Below are positions 1-11,094 of a stretch of DNA of 64,000 nt, piece by piece (within the stretch, counting starts at the first letter, position 1; every line of letters starts with the position of its first letter). Location of the stretch: assembly GCA_963573305.1 (NCBI GenBank), contig OY754339.1, positions 13,935,941 to 13,999,940 on the forward strand. The letters are read 5' to 3'. The notes under the pieces were generated by a model that did no database searches, was not told the origin of the DNA, and was given only the letters and a program-made list of their open reading frames with translations. Origin of the DNA: Pyrrhosoma nymphula. Lineage: Eukaryota > Arthropoda > Insecta > Odonata > Coenagrionidae. The translations under genes were made by a program, and so were the position numbers.

Positions 1-151
1 TGAAACTCTTATGAATTTCTCCTTGAGCATTTTTTTAAGTATCTTCTTTTCATAGAAGTCTCTTTCGGGTCTTTATCATCTCTTTGTTTAATATTTCACA
101 ACTACATTTTATAAATTTCAAAATTTGATGTAATTCTCACTCTTAGGTAGT

Positions 152-508
152 TTAAGTTTTTGGATAATTATACGTCGGACTAGTTATCAGCGGCTTAGCT
201 TGTATTTTCGTAACAAATTCAACTCGTGCAATTGTCAGGAGGTATGCCTTGATCGTACAAAAATTCTGATTTGCCCTTAGATAGGTATTTGGGTGAGCAA
301 TGGACTTTAACTGAATCCACGGTGAAATATATGCAATTAGTAACGCGCGTTTTTTTAAGTATCCACTTTTCGTAGTTGACTTTTGATGGCAGCTCTTATT
401 CTTGCTTAACTGGAGCATTTGGTTCCAAAATTTGACCTTTGCTCCCCGCCTCCGTTGAAATCGCGAGCTTGAATGCCATCCGCTGCAACCTGATGAAACT
501 TTATTCAT
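152..508 (-). other. unassigned 118-codon open frame
   Basis: This is an open frame of 118 codons in otherwise AT-rich DNA. Its first third is basic and serine-rich, with an RFQRRRGAKVKFW-like patch; the rest has no motif I recognise. The local rise in GC near 440-480 could lengthen an open frame by chance. I see no convincing promoter, splice pair or neighbouring gene. It may be a remnant of a repeat or simply chance. The remainder of 1-1700 is AT-rich sequence in which I see nothing else clear. Confidence 0.12.
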
Positions 509-1904
509 ATTCCGTGTTTCGTTATTTTGCCTAATTGATGTATGAGCAGGGGGATGACATCAAATGAGGCCTTGGTCGTTTTTTATGGCACCACTCATTC
601 ATTTATTTTTTATCGCGAACTCAGAATAATTACATTACTGCCTTATTTTAAGCGAGATTTACAACGACTTCTTACGATGCTCATGAACTTTGACATTTCA
701 TCCTTTGTATTCCTACCCATTATTGCGTTGGTCCGGTGAAGTGTAATCATACTAAAATATGAAGAGGTTTCTGTGTATGTATGTTTCTGTTACTTAATCA
801 CGCAATAACAACTGAACCGAACGAGCTGAAGTTATGCATGAACATAGCTAATATACCTGGCTTAAACATAAGTCTATTGCTGTTTTGTAGTTTTTTACAA
901 TTTTAAGTTTACAGTAATTTTTGAGACTTTTTAGAGGTCTCTTTTGAAAACATTGAAAAGAGGTTACTATTGTTGCTATGTACTTATTTATTTTTTGTTG
1001 GAAGATTGTTGTTGTTAGCAGGGGTGACTTAAAAGTAAGACTTGAGACTTTTTGCAGTTCTCATTTGGATACGTTGGATTAATTGAGATATTTGTTCGCA
1101 TAATTATTTTATTGCTAATAATTTCATCAGACAATGAATATGCCTAAAATAAGAAAGAGTAATGTTTCTCAAAGATCTTCTAAGGTAAGGGCAATGCCCT
1201 GTTTGCGGAAAAACGAATCTCAAGAACAATGAGAACAACGATTTCAGTTGGACGCTGTGAGACACGACATTCAACGTGCTTCAGAATCCCCGGTGGAGCG
1301 TCAGGCGTAATATTAAACCTATATACTTACGTCATGCTTCTTAAAGCTGCTTTTTTCATTTTAAAGTTCGGATTGGTACTCTATTGGTACTGAAAAAAAT
1401 TCTCGCTCAAACTCACTGTGAAAAAATATGCTCGAAGTTTATGGCGATCTTTCCCATGCACCCTTCGTGAACCTGGAAAACTGTTTTGAAAATGATCAAT
1501 ACCAGTAAAATAGGTCAATAATATGCATTATTAGTCGACAAAACGGGAAATTTCCACTTGATAAAAAAACTACTAAGAGAAATGAGAAGTCAGGTTCTCT
1601 TCTGTATGATTTTATATTATTTCTTACTTCTACCCCTCCCGTTGAAAATCGACGAGCTTTTCTGCTAGTCTTTAATAACGTGCTTTTGCTTTTCCATCTT
1701 AAAAAATAGAATGGCTTATCTCGGGTCTATACTCTTTAATTATCCAGTGCATCCACCGAGTTGTGAGCGGTGTCCTACAGGAAGAGAGACGAAAGCACGT
1801 GGTGAAACAAGCAGGTGTACTCGATGAATAACACTTGTACAAAAGGCGGTGTTGTCCAGCCCAATGCGCGTTGATGATGAGAACCAATCTTCAGACTGGC
1901 TTAC

Positions 1905-2053
1905 CTTCAGTTGGTATGTATCCGTCATGAGTTGACCTGTATCGTCATTCCACGCTACGTATGTTTCTGCGCTATAAATACATTTTCCGCCAATAGCATC
2001 TAGTGTTACGTAACAGTGCTTAGGAGGGCGACTGTCGTTTCCGCGGGGGCCAG
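1905..2053 (-). CDS. candidate internal coding exon of an unknown gene
   Basis: On the minus strand an acceptor-like site (TTTCTGTCTAG just before 2053) and a near-consensus donor (CTGAAG followed by GTAAGC, intron starting at 1904) bracket 149 bp. The frame is open throughout: two bases complete a split codon, then 49 codons follow, ending on a codon boundary. The peptide looks protein-like. It starts near GPRGNDSRPPKHCYVTL, has two cysteines, continues through IGGKCIYSAETYVAWNDD, and ends in DTYQLK. The open frame runs past both splice sites (1740-2117), so it could also be read as a single 125-codon ORF with ATG at 2117. I do not recognise the family. No partner exon was found nearby, so this could be a lone exon between large introns, an exon of a decayed gene, or chance. 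Confidence 0.33.
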
Positions 2054-2656
2054 CTAGACAGAAATGGCCAAGACCAATGGACCATGCTCCGTGTGGTGCA
2101 TAATTAGACACCGCCATTCTTTACATCGTACCGTTAATTCAGAGCACACTTTCATCGTCACAACTAAAAATTCGATCGACCTAGTTTGTTCATAAATACA
2201 TAGTCGTTGTATTGGATTCCTTTTTCTTTGTGTCCTCAATATCAAAGGCACTAATAGTGAAATTGTGGAGAGATGGGATGTACACGGTGGCATCTGTTGA
2301 CAAGTCTTTGAGATGACTTTATAAATGAATGTCGCAAAAGCAATCTTGCCAAAGGAGCAGAGCGGTTACTTTTGACCCGTCGGACTTACCGTTCACATTC
2401 GATATCTAAACCCCTTCCGTAGATATCATTATGTAATTACACATAATGTACTTAATAATTAAAGTACTAAGAACATAATAAAAATTAAAAATTGAAGCTA
2501 ACAAAGGTAAAGAAGCAAATAAAGTATAAAAAAGTAAATAAATATCAACCTGTATACGTTCAGGCTGGTATCCCCAACCCAAAATTGAAAAAATGTTGGA
2601 ATTAAAGATCTCTCAAAAAATATATTTATATTAGCCTGGTATTTTTCAAGTAAACG

Positions 2657-3338
2657 TTTTAGGTGGTTGGAACGATTTTTGTACATATGCAGACTTGTTT
2701 GAACCTTTTCATAAGTGCTTTTGTATACGTGAGAAAAATTGCTTCACGAATGCTTCATTGCTAACTTTTTTTTGCTGTTTTTATTTGGAGATCTTAATAT
2801 GGCTTGACCAATTTTTCATTTCACACTTTTTTGTGAAACTTTGTACACCTACTCTCAGAAGTGCATAATATCTGTAGATAAAAGCGAAAAAAATTGCATC
2901 ATATCGATTTGGTGTTTTGGCAATTCAATGCTATTTAAACATGTACCTTGTGGCACATGATATATATTTCGTAATAATTCGATTATTTATGCGCAGATTT
3001 TCTTCTTAACACGAAAAAAAACATTTCATATTATTATAAATGGTTGCTAACAAATATCAAAGTGTCACATATTTGAATGCAACATATTTTCATGCAATTT
3101 CATCTTAATTTAGAATACCACGTCGAAAAGTCTAGTCATAACATTCTTTAATAAAGGTTAACAATTTAAAATTTAATTATTGTATCATGTCTATTGATGT
3201 TTGTGATGATGGTGCATTCCAACGTATAAACAGACGTATTTAAGAGAAATTTGGTCAAAGAATGTTTTCCGGCATACTTGAAAAGCTATTCAAACGTGTA
3301 CTAAATGAACCGTGATTACCGTTCCAGCCAACTTAACT
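2657..3338 (-). repeat. family B inverted-repeat element, copy B1
   Basis: This is one of at least six related copies in the window. It enters at a TTTAGGTGGTTGGAACGATTT-type end and leaves at GTGATTACCGTTCCAGCCAACTTAA. Internal landmarks shared with the other copies are a 'gtgaaaaaaattgcatca...gatttggt' block, a 'catatatttcgtaata' block and 'aatatcaa(a/g)gtg'. The two ends are roughly complementary (TTAAGGTGGTTGGAGC against GCTCCAGCCATCTTAA), as in a non-autonomous DNA transposon. No coding sequence is visible. TTAA at both ends would fit a TTAA-targeting superfamily such as piggyBac or Kolobok; that is inference. Confidence 0.6.
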
Positions 3339-3344
3339 CGTTTT

Positions 3345-5040
3345 CTTCGTTGAAGATGTTTTCAACTTTTTTCCTGAATCCACACGAGTGGGGGTAGTAA
3401 TAGACTTTCTCTTTGCATCCATGGCAATCCTCTCCCGCTAATAGAAATCTAAACCTCATCTTCAACTCAAACGTCGCCAGCCTTGCTTGCTTAAAGAGAT
3501 AATGATTTCATTTATTTTTTTCCAGTTTTCACCACGTTATTTTCATATCCAACGGCTGTTTCGGCGTATCAGTATCCATTGTGAAATGGTTATGGTTCCG
3601 TTGTAACGGAGGTCACGAAAAAAACTCGAAGTTAAGCAGTGGTGCTGATTATTCCTGGGTTCTCACTCGGTAGCATTATTCTGTGTCCTTGCTCTTTGCC
3701 GTTGCACATGATTGCTGCTTACGCCACCCAAGTATTTACCACGAAAATATTTTCAATCCAAACGCAGATCTCTGCTCAAAAAAGTACATTATATAGAATT
3801 TTTATGTATATATATCTGAATAAAAATCAAGTGTATCCCAGAATAAAACTAAAAGAATTATTTAATCGGCTTTTTCATCGGAAGAGGTTTAAAAAAATAG
3901 AATGAAGCGTAGGACTTGATTTAATCAGCTGGTTCCGGTTCGTAAACTTTTAATGTTAGAGAATAATGAATGCTTAATACAATTTATAATTCATTAGTAA
4001 CTTTTATAATTAAATACATATATCATCATATTTCCCGCATGCACTCCAAAGTTACCCTTAAATCACTCTCCACATCTGGCTGGAGTGCGTGACGCACCCT
4101 CAGGAGGCGGCTCCCTGGGTATTTTGCAGGCATTAATAGATGGATTAATAACCACGGCTATTCACGAATTTCTTAAGGCCGATATTGCATATTTTTAATG
4201 AATGAGTTGAGAACGAGTAAACCCATGTTTTTAAATGCAGATTTAAAAATGGATTTACTCTCAGGGCAATTATTTATTGTAATCGTTGCAGTGCTGGCAT
4301 TCGATGCATCGCAACAAATGAGAAAATAAAACTTTAGACAGGTGCTCTAGTAACGTGAAATCGTATACATCATGAATGCCTTTGATACGGTTGGCGATGT
4401 TATTGGAAAGTCTTTAGCAGCAGGGCACTATGAACACGCCATCTAACGATTGAAATGCAAGTTGTACAGCCGCGTTATTTTCGCTGTGGGTGGTTAGCTT
4501 TAAAAACGCTATGGTAAACTCAAAATAAAAAAAATAAAAATAGTATACTGAGAGTAAAATCAAAGCATTTTTTCCCTTTACACGTTAATAAGCAGGTCTT
4601 AACAAAAGTCCGTTGAGGACACTTTATTTTATCCTTGATTATAAGAACGCTCATTTGGTTCAATCTTAAACGTTATTAGATCCTCATTACAGAAATCGGC
4701 TGCGTCGTCCGAAGTGTTGGTTGGTGACAAAGGCAATCTGTCTCTGGAAATATATGTACACGTACATTTTCTCTCTTTTCCGGTTATGACCACTGTCGCG
4801 TATGCATGAATGTAGATATATTGACTGCTTTTATAGAAAAAAATGATATTTCACCCGGCAGTTTTCCGGCAGTAGCAGAAAAGTCTTAAACACATTCCTT
4901 AGCCCCTATACAGAATACATTTTGAATAGATACTGAAATAAAATTTAACACGAAATATCTACTCTAGCCAGCACCCGATCCTCAAAATCCAGTGTGTGAA
5001 AAAAATAATGGTATCGGCAGTGACTTGGTTGAATTCCTTC
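3345..5040. other. unannotated AT-rich stretch
   Basis: I see no gene, RNA or repeat family with a recognisable end here. An 88-codon open frame at 3639-3905 has no motif I recognise. Confidence 0.4.
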
Positions 5041-5045
5041 ATAAT

Positions 5046-5192
5046 GAAATGATGAATTAGTTTGTTTTCCCCGTAAAGTATTTTATTTATTTCTCACGTG
5101 TCAACGTCTGATGATGTCGTAAAGCGATGGAACGCGGGTCGTGAGAAAGAAATAAAACTTTTATATGGAAAACAAAGCAATTCATCATTTTA
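5046..5192. mobile_element. Penelope-like terminal fragment, head-to-head inverted repeat with hammerhead-like core
   Basis: Two arms of about 50 bp (5046-5097 and 5141-5192) are inverted copies, both containing 'gtgagaaa(t/g)aaataaaa' and 'ggaaaacaaa'. Between them lies a plus-strand hammerhead-like core: CTGATGA at 5108-5114, a stem II hairpin (TCG/CGA extended by G-U pairs), a changed GGAA where GAAA is expected (5129-5132), and GGGTC ending at 5140. The predicted cleavage site would be after 5140. The left arm begins, read on the minus strand, with the same GTGAG that follows this site. The GAAA change suggests an inactive ribozyme. Hammerheads of this type are known in Penelope-like retroelements. 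Confidence 0.5.
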
Positions 5193-5704
5193 TTACGTAG
5201 TACGCGGATATAAAATATTTCATATTTCATTTTCAAATTACGTACGTGAAATCCGTCAAATGAAAACATGGGCACTTATTTAGATGGCTGCACGAGTTGT
5301 CAGAATAAATTATTTTGTAAATCAAGGTGAAACCTGAGTGACAGGTGCTAAGACTGATTTTTCTCGAGGTGCGTGCGAAATTTGTGCGAAGGAACTTGGA
5401 AGGTGTGGTCGCTCTGCACGACACGCGTTGGGCACGCAATCGCACGGCCCACCCATCGGATGTTTGTGCTCGCGTGGTTTAAAGGAGGTTCCATGATTTT
5501 GCTCAACTTTTGAAGAGAATTCGATGAAACATGCTGGAAATATTACTTTTGTTGTCTTAAAGCTACCTGATTCTTTTCAGAATTATTTTCCGCAGATTTC
5601 GTAAGATATTTTAACGAGAAGTGGGCATTAAATTACACGCATTCCTATGGGAACGCAAGGCTTTATTCATCAGAAAGAACCTTTTCTAGTTATTTGAAGA
5701 CAAA

Positions 5705-5990
5705 TGAGAAAGTGCTTGACTTGGTGGGTGAGGAGAGGAAACTTATAGATGAGATTATGGGAAGGCAGGAAAGGGGTGATGAGGGGCGATGGTTTGCTGA
5801 AGGCCGTGATAGAGGGTAGGATGTTGGGTAAGCAGGGAAGGGGAAGAAAGAGAATCGGTTTTATGGACGGGATGAAGAAAGGTAGGACTTATGCTGAGAT
5901 GAAGAAAGAAATACTAGAGGTAGACAGGGCACGGCACGTGTAAGAGTCTGTTGGATGTTCTCTGACTTCCAACATAACCTACCTCTAACC
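5705..5990 (+). pseudogene. LINE 3' end, reverse transcriptase C-terminus relic
   Basis: The stretch encodes the C-terminal tail of a non-LTR retrotransposon polyprotein. First comes GEERKLIDEIMGRQERGDEG in one frame, then, after a frameshift near 5780, LLKAVIEGRMLGKQGRGRK and RIGFMDGMKKGRTYAEMKKE in another, ending at a stop at 5941-5943. The 'viegRmegkrgRGRkRigmlddlk' pattern is characteristic of insect LINE ORF2 tails just after the RT domain. The 3' UTR is short and ends near an (AATG)n run (6004-6015). The fragment is 5'-truncated, as usual for LINEs, and cannot be functional. Confidence 0.7.
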
Positions 5991-6270
5991 GGTACATTAC
6001 TCTAATGAATGAATGTATAATAATATATATCACCTATGGAAAAATGTAGAACAGATTTTTACTCCTAGAGCTTGAAGAAATCCCTCGCGCGCGTGTGAAA
6101 TTATCACAACGAGTAAGGTTCTTGAACGTGGTGGATACATGACTTGCAGGATGCAGAAGAAAAGGCGTAAGAACCTGAGTAATTTCATGCCCAATTCTTG
6201 TTCAAATATCTTAGGAAACCTTCTTCATATAAGACACTGTCTCTGGCGTTACTCGGTGGAACTCATTCAT

Positions 6271-6449
6271 AATGAGTGAAGTAACAAGCACTTGGTTATG
6301 ATTCCACACTTTATTTGAAGCAACACGACCTAGGTTTCGGCACATCATGCCATCATGAGGTTGCGATGGCATGTTATGCCGAAACCTAGGTCGTGTTGTT
6401 CCAAATAAAGTGTGGAATCATGATAACCAAGTGCCAGTTACTTCATTCA
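6271..6449. mobile_element. Penelope-like fragment, palindrome with two hammerhead-like cores
   Basis: Arms of about 85 bp (6271-6354 and 6365-6449) are near-perfect inverted copies around a spacer of about 10 bp. Each arm carries, read outward, a stem II hairpin (GGCA/TGCC), GAAA, the palindrome CCTAGG, then TC and GTG. The minus-strand core is CTCATGA (6353-6359, G5 changed to C) with GAAA at 6335-6338. The plus-strand core is more decayed, with GAAA at 6381-6384 and TC at 6391-6392. Outside, both arms continue with AAATAAAGTGTGGAATCAT and ACCAAGTGC, also seen at 59.1 kb. Both ribozymes look broken in the CTGANGA box. Confidence 0.55.
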
Positions 6450-6579
6450 AACCTACTTCAAATATAAATTAAAACTTGCAGGTAGCTTTAGAAGAATATC
6501 ATTAATGCTTTCAGGAAGCTTCATTGAATTTTCTTACGTTGAGTGAAACCACCGAACCTCCTTTCAGAGTGCCTGCAAC

Positions 6580-6700
6580 GCCCTCTTTGGGGTGGGGGTG
6601 GAAACGATTAAGGGAGAGACGGACTGGACGTGGCGGTGGGGGAGGGTAGGCGGGGAGATGCGAGCGGGCTAAGACATTGAGGGGTTTCTAAGTGGTTTGA
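6580..6700. repeat. G-rich low-complexity island
   Basis: Short purine-skewed stretch rich in GGGTGGGGG and GGTGGGGGAGGG. There is no credible coding content. It resembles the other GC islands scattered through the window. Confidence 0.5.
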
Positions 6701-6811
6701 AGCTTTTTGAATGCCTCTTCTTGAAGCGGAAAGTGATACCGCGCGTGTAAGTCAAAGGCGGTGGAGAGGGAAAGTCAAAAGGAGCCGAAGGGGCATTTGA
6801 CTCGACGCTCG

Positions 6812-7352
6812 ACTAAGTTGAGCGCGATATCATTTTACACAGAATTCTATGAATTTGACCTTTTTTAAAGAGGAATATTCAAAAGTATCAGGCACTTAAT
6901 GCACTACTTCCGAAATCTTTGTAAAAACATTAGATGCCGTTTTCCAAAGGATATAGTACACGTACGCATTCCAGAGAGATTTTATTTTTTTAAATGAGGA
7001 ATTTCTAACGTCTAGATTTCGTCGGAAATTTAAAAGTGTGTAGTGTGTATGAATTTTCAACTACTTAAAAAAAATGAATCGATTCCCGCAGTAATTTTTA
7101 CAGGATTGCGGAGAAACGTTCCGTTGTCAGCGGCGTTTTCTCTCTGCGACGTGAAAGAAATAGTCAAATTGAAGACTTATGCATGCATATTTAATTAATA
7201 ACTGAGAATTTCAGTCATATAAATTAATATTTTTCGCCATAAATATTACAATATCTACTTCATGATCCTGACAGCTGTCGAACATTAAAAATAAAGCTCG
7301 AATATGGTCACCATCATGCGACTAGGGAAAATGTCGCTAAAACCACTTTGAA
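6812..7352 (+). repeat. family A inverted-repeat element, copy A1
   Basis: The copy begins at a CTAAGTTGAGCGCGATATC end and finishes near AAAACCACTTTGAACGCC. Landmarks shared with copies at 31.1, 42.7 and 54.7 kb are 'gcagtaatttttacag(g/a)at', 'gaagacttatgcatgcatat', 'tgagaatttcagtcatata' and 'cgaatatggtcaccat'. The ends of better-preserved copies form a terminal inverted repeat (TTAAGGYAGTTTGRG). It has no coding capacity and is probably a MITE-like non-autonomous DNA transposon. Confidence 0.6.
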
Positions 7353-8529
7353 CGCCAACTGATGACTCGAGACGTTGGATACGTGTAAATGCTTCAATGG
7401 CGTCTCCAAAATCTTCAATGGCGTCTTCAATGGCATTTCTAACAAGCAAACAGCTATCCAATTCGCGACGCTATGACTGACTGAACTGGCTGAACGACAG
7501 TAGAATTGTTCAACACATTTCTTTTATTTAATAAATCGAAAATCACGCCTCAGGAGTAATTACGAATATCCTATGCTAATTTCTTCATAATGTATCCTTA
7601 GCTATGGATGTAAACATTGAAAAATTTTAAAACACACCAAAAAACACTAACTCTATCTTGAATTGACGTGTGACGTTATACGACCGCAGCTAACGAGACT
7701 AACCGGTTTGATTGAACTTACGAGCGATACAGGCAATAGCTTGAGAAAGACTGACTGGAATTTAACCGGATTAAAACGTTACTAAGTTATTTAAAAATGC
7801 GAAAGAATGAAAATTTCAAAGAATTTTCTCTTAATTGTCGAAATATACGCATGGTGTACCTGTTCAATTACTGGGCAAGCCCCCTATGCATTTTGTCAAA
7901 GAAATTTTCACCCAGTAATGTAACAAATAACAACGGAAAACGTGATATATCTTGCATTTTGACTCAAAACAAATTTTTAGAAATTATATCTGACATGATA
8001 ATTAGAATCATATAATTTCCTGTGTTTTAAATAATAAATGATGTATTAACCCTTAAAATACGAAGTTGAATAGTTTTCTTGGATCCACACAGATTTTTGC
8101 CGGCATCGTTGGTAGTGGGGCAAAGCCGTCGACTTTGAATACTGACGTCGTATGTTAGAACCTCACCCGGGAGAGACAACTTTCTTCAACACAACCTGAG
8201 AGCGACACTTAGATACCTAGCGCAATCAATAGATGGCGCAGTGGCATTTAAAATTTTAAACTTCGGGCTGAAAGTGGTATTAGTCAAATATAAACCCATC
8301 GATTTACGACGTTTCCTCGATTTTCAGCTCCCTGGTTAACTATTATATTTCCAGAAATCCATCTACTTAAGAATATTTTATAACTCATAGGCTTTTCAAT
8401 ATATTTTTTGGAAGTTTGCACAGTTTTAGATTAGATTAGTTGTATTTCAAATAGTTGTTTATTATGCTTGGACCGTTAATTAATTATTTTAAAAATAATG
8501 GCAACAATATTAAAAATTTGTAATAATTA
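7353..8529. other. unannotated AT-rich stretch
   Basis: No gene is visible. A TTAACCCTT motif at 8047-8063 resembles the target site plus terminus of piggyBac-type transposons and lies on the 3' side of the piggyBac relic. I could not find the matching inverted end, so this is only suggestive. The 72-codon frame at 7797-8015 shows no recognisable motif. Confidence 0.3.
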
Positions 8530-9190
8530 AAACATTATAGCATTATTGGACCTAGCCTTACTAGAAAGAATATCCTTTGCTCCTTCAGGTTTATTTCCGG
8601 TATAATGGAAAATTGTACGCAATAACCTGAGGAGCATTCACATATTTCGTAAAACTTTATTCTAAAGCAACCGCCTTTGTTAGGATTATACTGTACATAA
8701 AAGAGCCTGCCACGAAATTTCATAAAGCTTATATCAACTGTAAGACTATGGAATGGAATATATTTGCCTGAAAATATTTCATTCACGTAGTACCTATATC
8801 ACAGGAGATATCTTTCTTAGCCTATGGTTTTCATTCATTTTTGAGTTATCAACAAAATGCATAAATTTTTATATCAGCAAAAAACGTCTTTAAGTCAGAG
8901 TTTTACTGATAAATGGCGTTTCAGTCACCTGACGTGAGCTCCAGTATTTTTGAAGCTTATTTTTCTTCACTTGTGCCATTAGCACACACAATGAGATATA
9001 TGCTAGAATATCTCCAGTAGTTATCTGGAACATATCTATTGAGAAATAATTCGTTCTATTTTTGCCAGAATTCAAATAGACATCTTCGTACCTGTTTGTT
9101 TCAGTCGAGATTTGTTCCAAAACATATTCTTTGAGTAACTAGAACAAAAAGTCAATTTCACAAGGATAATTTTTCCTAATTTTCGTAGAG
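8530..9190 (-). pseudogene. piggyBac-type transposase pseudogene, partial
   Basis: Read on the minus strand in essentially one frame, this gives the central part of a piggyBac (DDE_Tnp_1_7) transposase. From 9150 down it reads LLKEYVLEQISTETNRYED, then a block with GDILAYISLCVLMAQVKK, KLQKYWSSRQVTETPFISKT, a segment with several stop codons containing KFMHFVDNSKMNENHRLRK, and SLTVDISFMKFRGRLFYVQY followed by FRIKFYEICECSSGYC. This last block is the piggyBac 'DES-KGRLS--QY-P-K---GIK' region. The first catalytic aspartate is retained in VDIS. At least four stops interrupt it (for example near 8890, 8866 and 8800), and homology fades at about 8530, so the C-terminal half and cysteine-rich end are missing. 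Family identity is firm; function is lost. Confidence 0.8.
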
Positions 9191-9309
9191 CTCTTATGTT
9201 CATGTCATGCATAGCGGAAAATATAATCTACTTCTCTCTGTTATTTCCTGTCACAAATTCTATATGGTTTTCACACCTCCAGCCTCACATTTGTTTGAGC
9301 GACGGACGA

Positions 9310-9410
9310 AAACCGTCATCACTATCACTGTAAAATGCATTGGATCACTACACACACAATAAGAATCACTGAAATCACTTCGCCATCACGATCACTTTCA
9401 GTATCACCTT
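9310..9410 (+). repeat. degenerate ATCACT-rich stretch
   Basis: The word ATCAC(T/G) recurs about eight times at irregular spacing over roughly 100 bp, giving a decayed-minisatellite look. A 60-codon open frame runs through it but has repeat-driven composition (Thr/Ser/Ile). Confidence 0.35.
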
Positions 9411-10175
9411 CAAAGATATACTTTCCAATTTCTTCCACAGTAAAACTTATCCTCTTCTTAATAGCCACAGCCAGTTACGAATTGATGTGCGAAGTAAAAC
9501 TGACCGTGGAATGGTAGTGAACCTGATTATAAATGGGAAGAAAGCGTCATTTAGCGATTCTAGCTTGTACATTGACTATCTAATTAATACAAAATCGGAG
9601 ATGAAAGACAAATTATTCATGAACGAGCAGAAAAATAATTCAGGTAATATTTTGTATTGATACTAATGAGGCATATGACGGTCGCATTTGGAGATCCGTC
9701 TCTAACTGGTGAGGCAATTCAAGTTTAAAAATTATTATTATATCGAAAAAGACTAACTATCAGCAAAGCGAAACCAGGAGAGAAGAGCGGTACTGTCTCA
9801 CTGAACGAGGATAATTTTCACGAAGACCCTCGACCTAGCGAAGTGAGCAACTTAAATCTCTAAAGAATAACAAAGTGAAATGTGATCTATAACCAATTGT
9901 CCGCGGAGAAATGAGGTCAAGAAAGACAAAAAAGAGTTGAATAGTAAAGTATCAAAAAAAGGGAAAAAAATTTGTGCATCGAACAAGACAAGGGAAAAAA
10001 TTAAGCAAGGGACTGACAAATATAGGGTCTTTGTAAATGAAGGTATTTTTCGAGCGGCAGGCAAATTGCCGTGTAATACAATCTGAAAGTCTCGATTACC
10101 ACTAATGGTGGGAATTCACATTGAAAAAAAATATATATGGCGGATTTTTTGTTTAATTATGCTTTTTTCACATAT
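9410..10175. other. unannotated AT-rich stretch
   Basis: I see no supported gene, repeat end or RNA here. A 70-codon minus-strand frame at 9852-10064 shows only low-complexity hydrophobic sequence. Confidence 0.4.
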
Positions 10176-10179
10176 CGTC

Positions 10180-10440
10180 GTACATTTGAAACTTATTTTC
10201 AACACCCTCAGTTCATCCGAACTTATTTCATTCATCAATATCAGAGTGCCTTCGCGACCAACCCGAACTAACTCATTACTCCACAAGCCCAAACCCAGAT
10301 TATCTTTAATTAAACGTTCGCTCTTCTGCCATCTTTCCTCCCGAATGAATTCGCTCCCTCTTGAGTTTCTCCCACTCTCCCATTTAACACCAAGTAATTT
10401 CAAGTCCAATTTACGAAAAAATAGCATGGAAATGTAGCAC
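10180..10440 (+). pseudogene. LINE ORF2 C-terminal relic
   Basis: The plus-strand frame ends at a stop just after 10434. It contains INIRVPSRPTRTNSLLHKPK, then RLSLIKRSLFCHLSSRMNSL and LTPSNFKSNLRK. This R-P-T-R-T-N-S-L-(F/L)-H-x-P followed by R-S-x-x-x-x-x-x-x-x-N-S-L-P and F-K-x-x-L is the typical tail of RTE/Jockey/CR1-type polyproteins after the RT thumb. The open frame extends upstream to 10105, but that part (hydrophobic) is not convincing. It faces the minus-strand LINE relic at 10500-11010 tail to tail. Confidence 0.55.
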
Positions 10441-10499
10441 TTTGTTTTTTATATCAGATAGAGGACTTGGTTTTCTACAAGTATTCAGAATATGAATGA

Positions 10500-11010
10500 A
10501 ATATCATTTATGCCCTTTTACGGCGGAACCACCTTAAAATGAGTATATTTTTATTATATTGGTTTACGACGTTCTACGTCTTCCGATTCCCAATTTCCAT
10601 GCCTCCCAGTCATTCCAAAGTTCTTCATCTAATCCTTTTTCTCTCATTTCTTTCTCTATCCCTTGTATCCAACTTTTCCTCGGTCTGCCTCTCCGTCGTC
10701 TTCCTTCCGGGTTCCACAGCAGCATTTGTTTCGGGAGTCTTTCATTTCCCATTCGTTTCACGTGCCCATAACACCTCAATTGTTGGGTATTTATTTGATC
10801 TACTATCGTGTCATTGACATTCATAATTTCTCCAATCCTTTAATTCCTAATTTATTCTTTTTTTGATTTTCTGGCTGCTCTTCGCCAGAAGTTTATTTCA
10901 GTCGTCAGTAACAGTTTTTCTGGTTTCTCCGTTAGTGGCCATACTTCACAGCTGTAGGTTACTATGCTCTTTACTAAGGTATTATAAATTCTCTTTTTAT
11001 TTTCATTGGC
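10500..11010 (-). pseudogene. LINE reverse transcriptase C-terminal relic
   Basis: Read on the minus strand from about 11010: YNTLVKSIVTYSCEVWPLTE, KLLLTTEINFWRRAARKSKK, two stops near 10840, then the clean frame 10824-10564 with IVDQINTQQLRCYGHVKRM, NERLPKQMLLWNPEGRRRRG and RPRKSWIQGIEKEM. This 'L-R-(W/C)-x-G-H-V-x-R-M ... G-R-R-x-x-G-R-P-R-x-x-W' signature closes the ORF2 of R1/Jockey-like elements, just after the RT palm and thumb. The catalytic YADD lies upstream and is not present. A short AT-rich 3' UTR reaches about 10500. It is truncated and broken, so not functional. Confidence 0.78.
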
Positions 11011-11094
11011 TATTGGCTATTAAAGTAAGTATAAAACACAATAAACAATTTCACTTTCTGAAAGCACCCGATGGCACTCACTTATGATGGCTTA

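Noticed and set aside
3545..3575. CTGATA...GCCGAAAC on the minus strand, hammerhead-like
   Set aside because: There is no second strand for stem II and no TC after a stem III, so only two short words match by chance.
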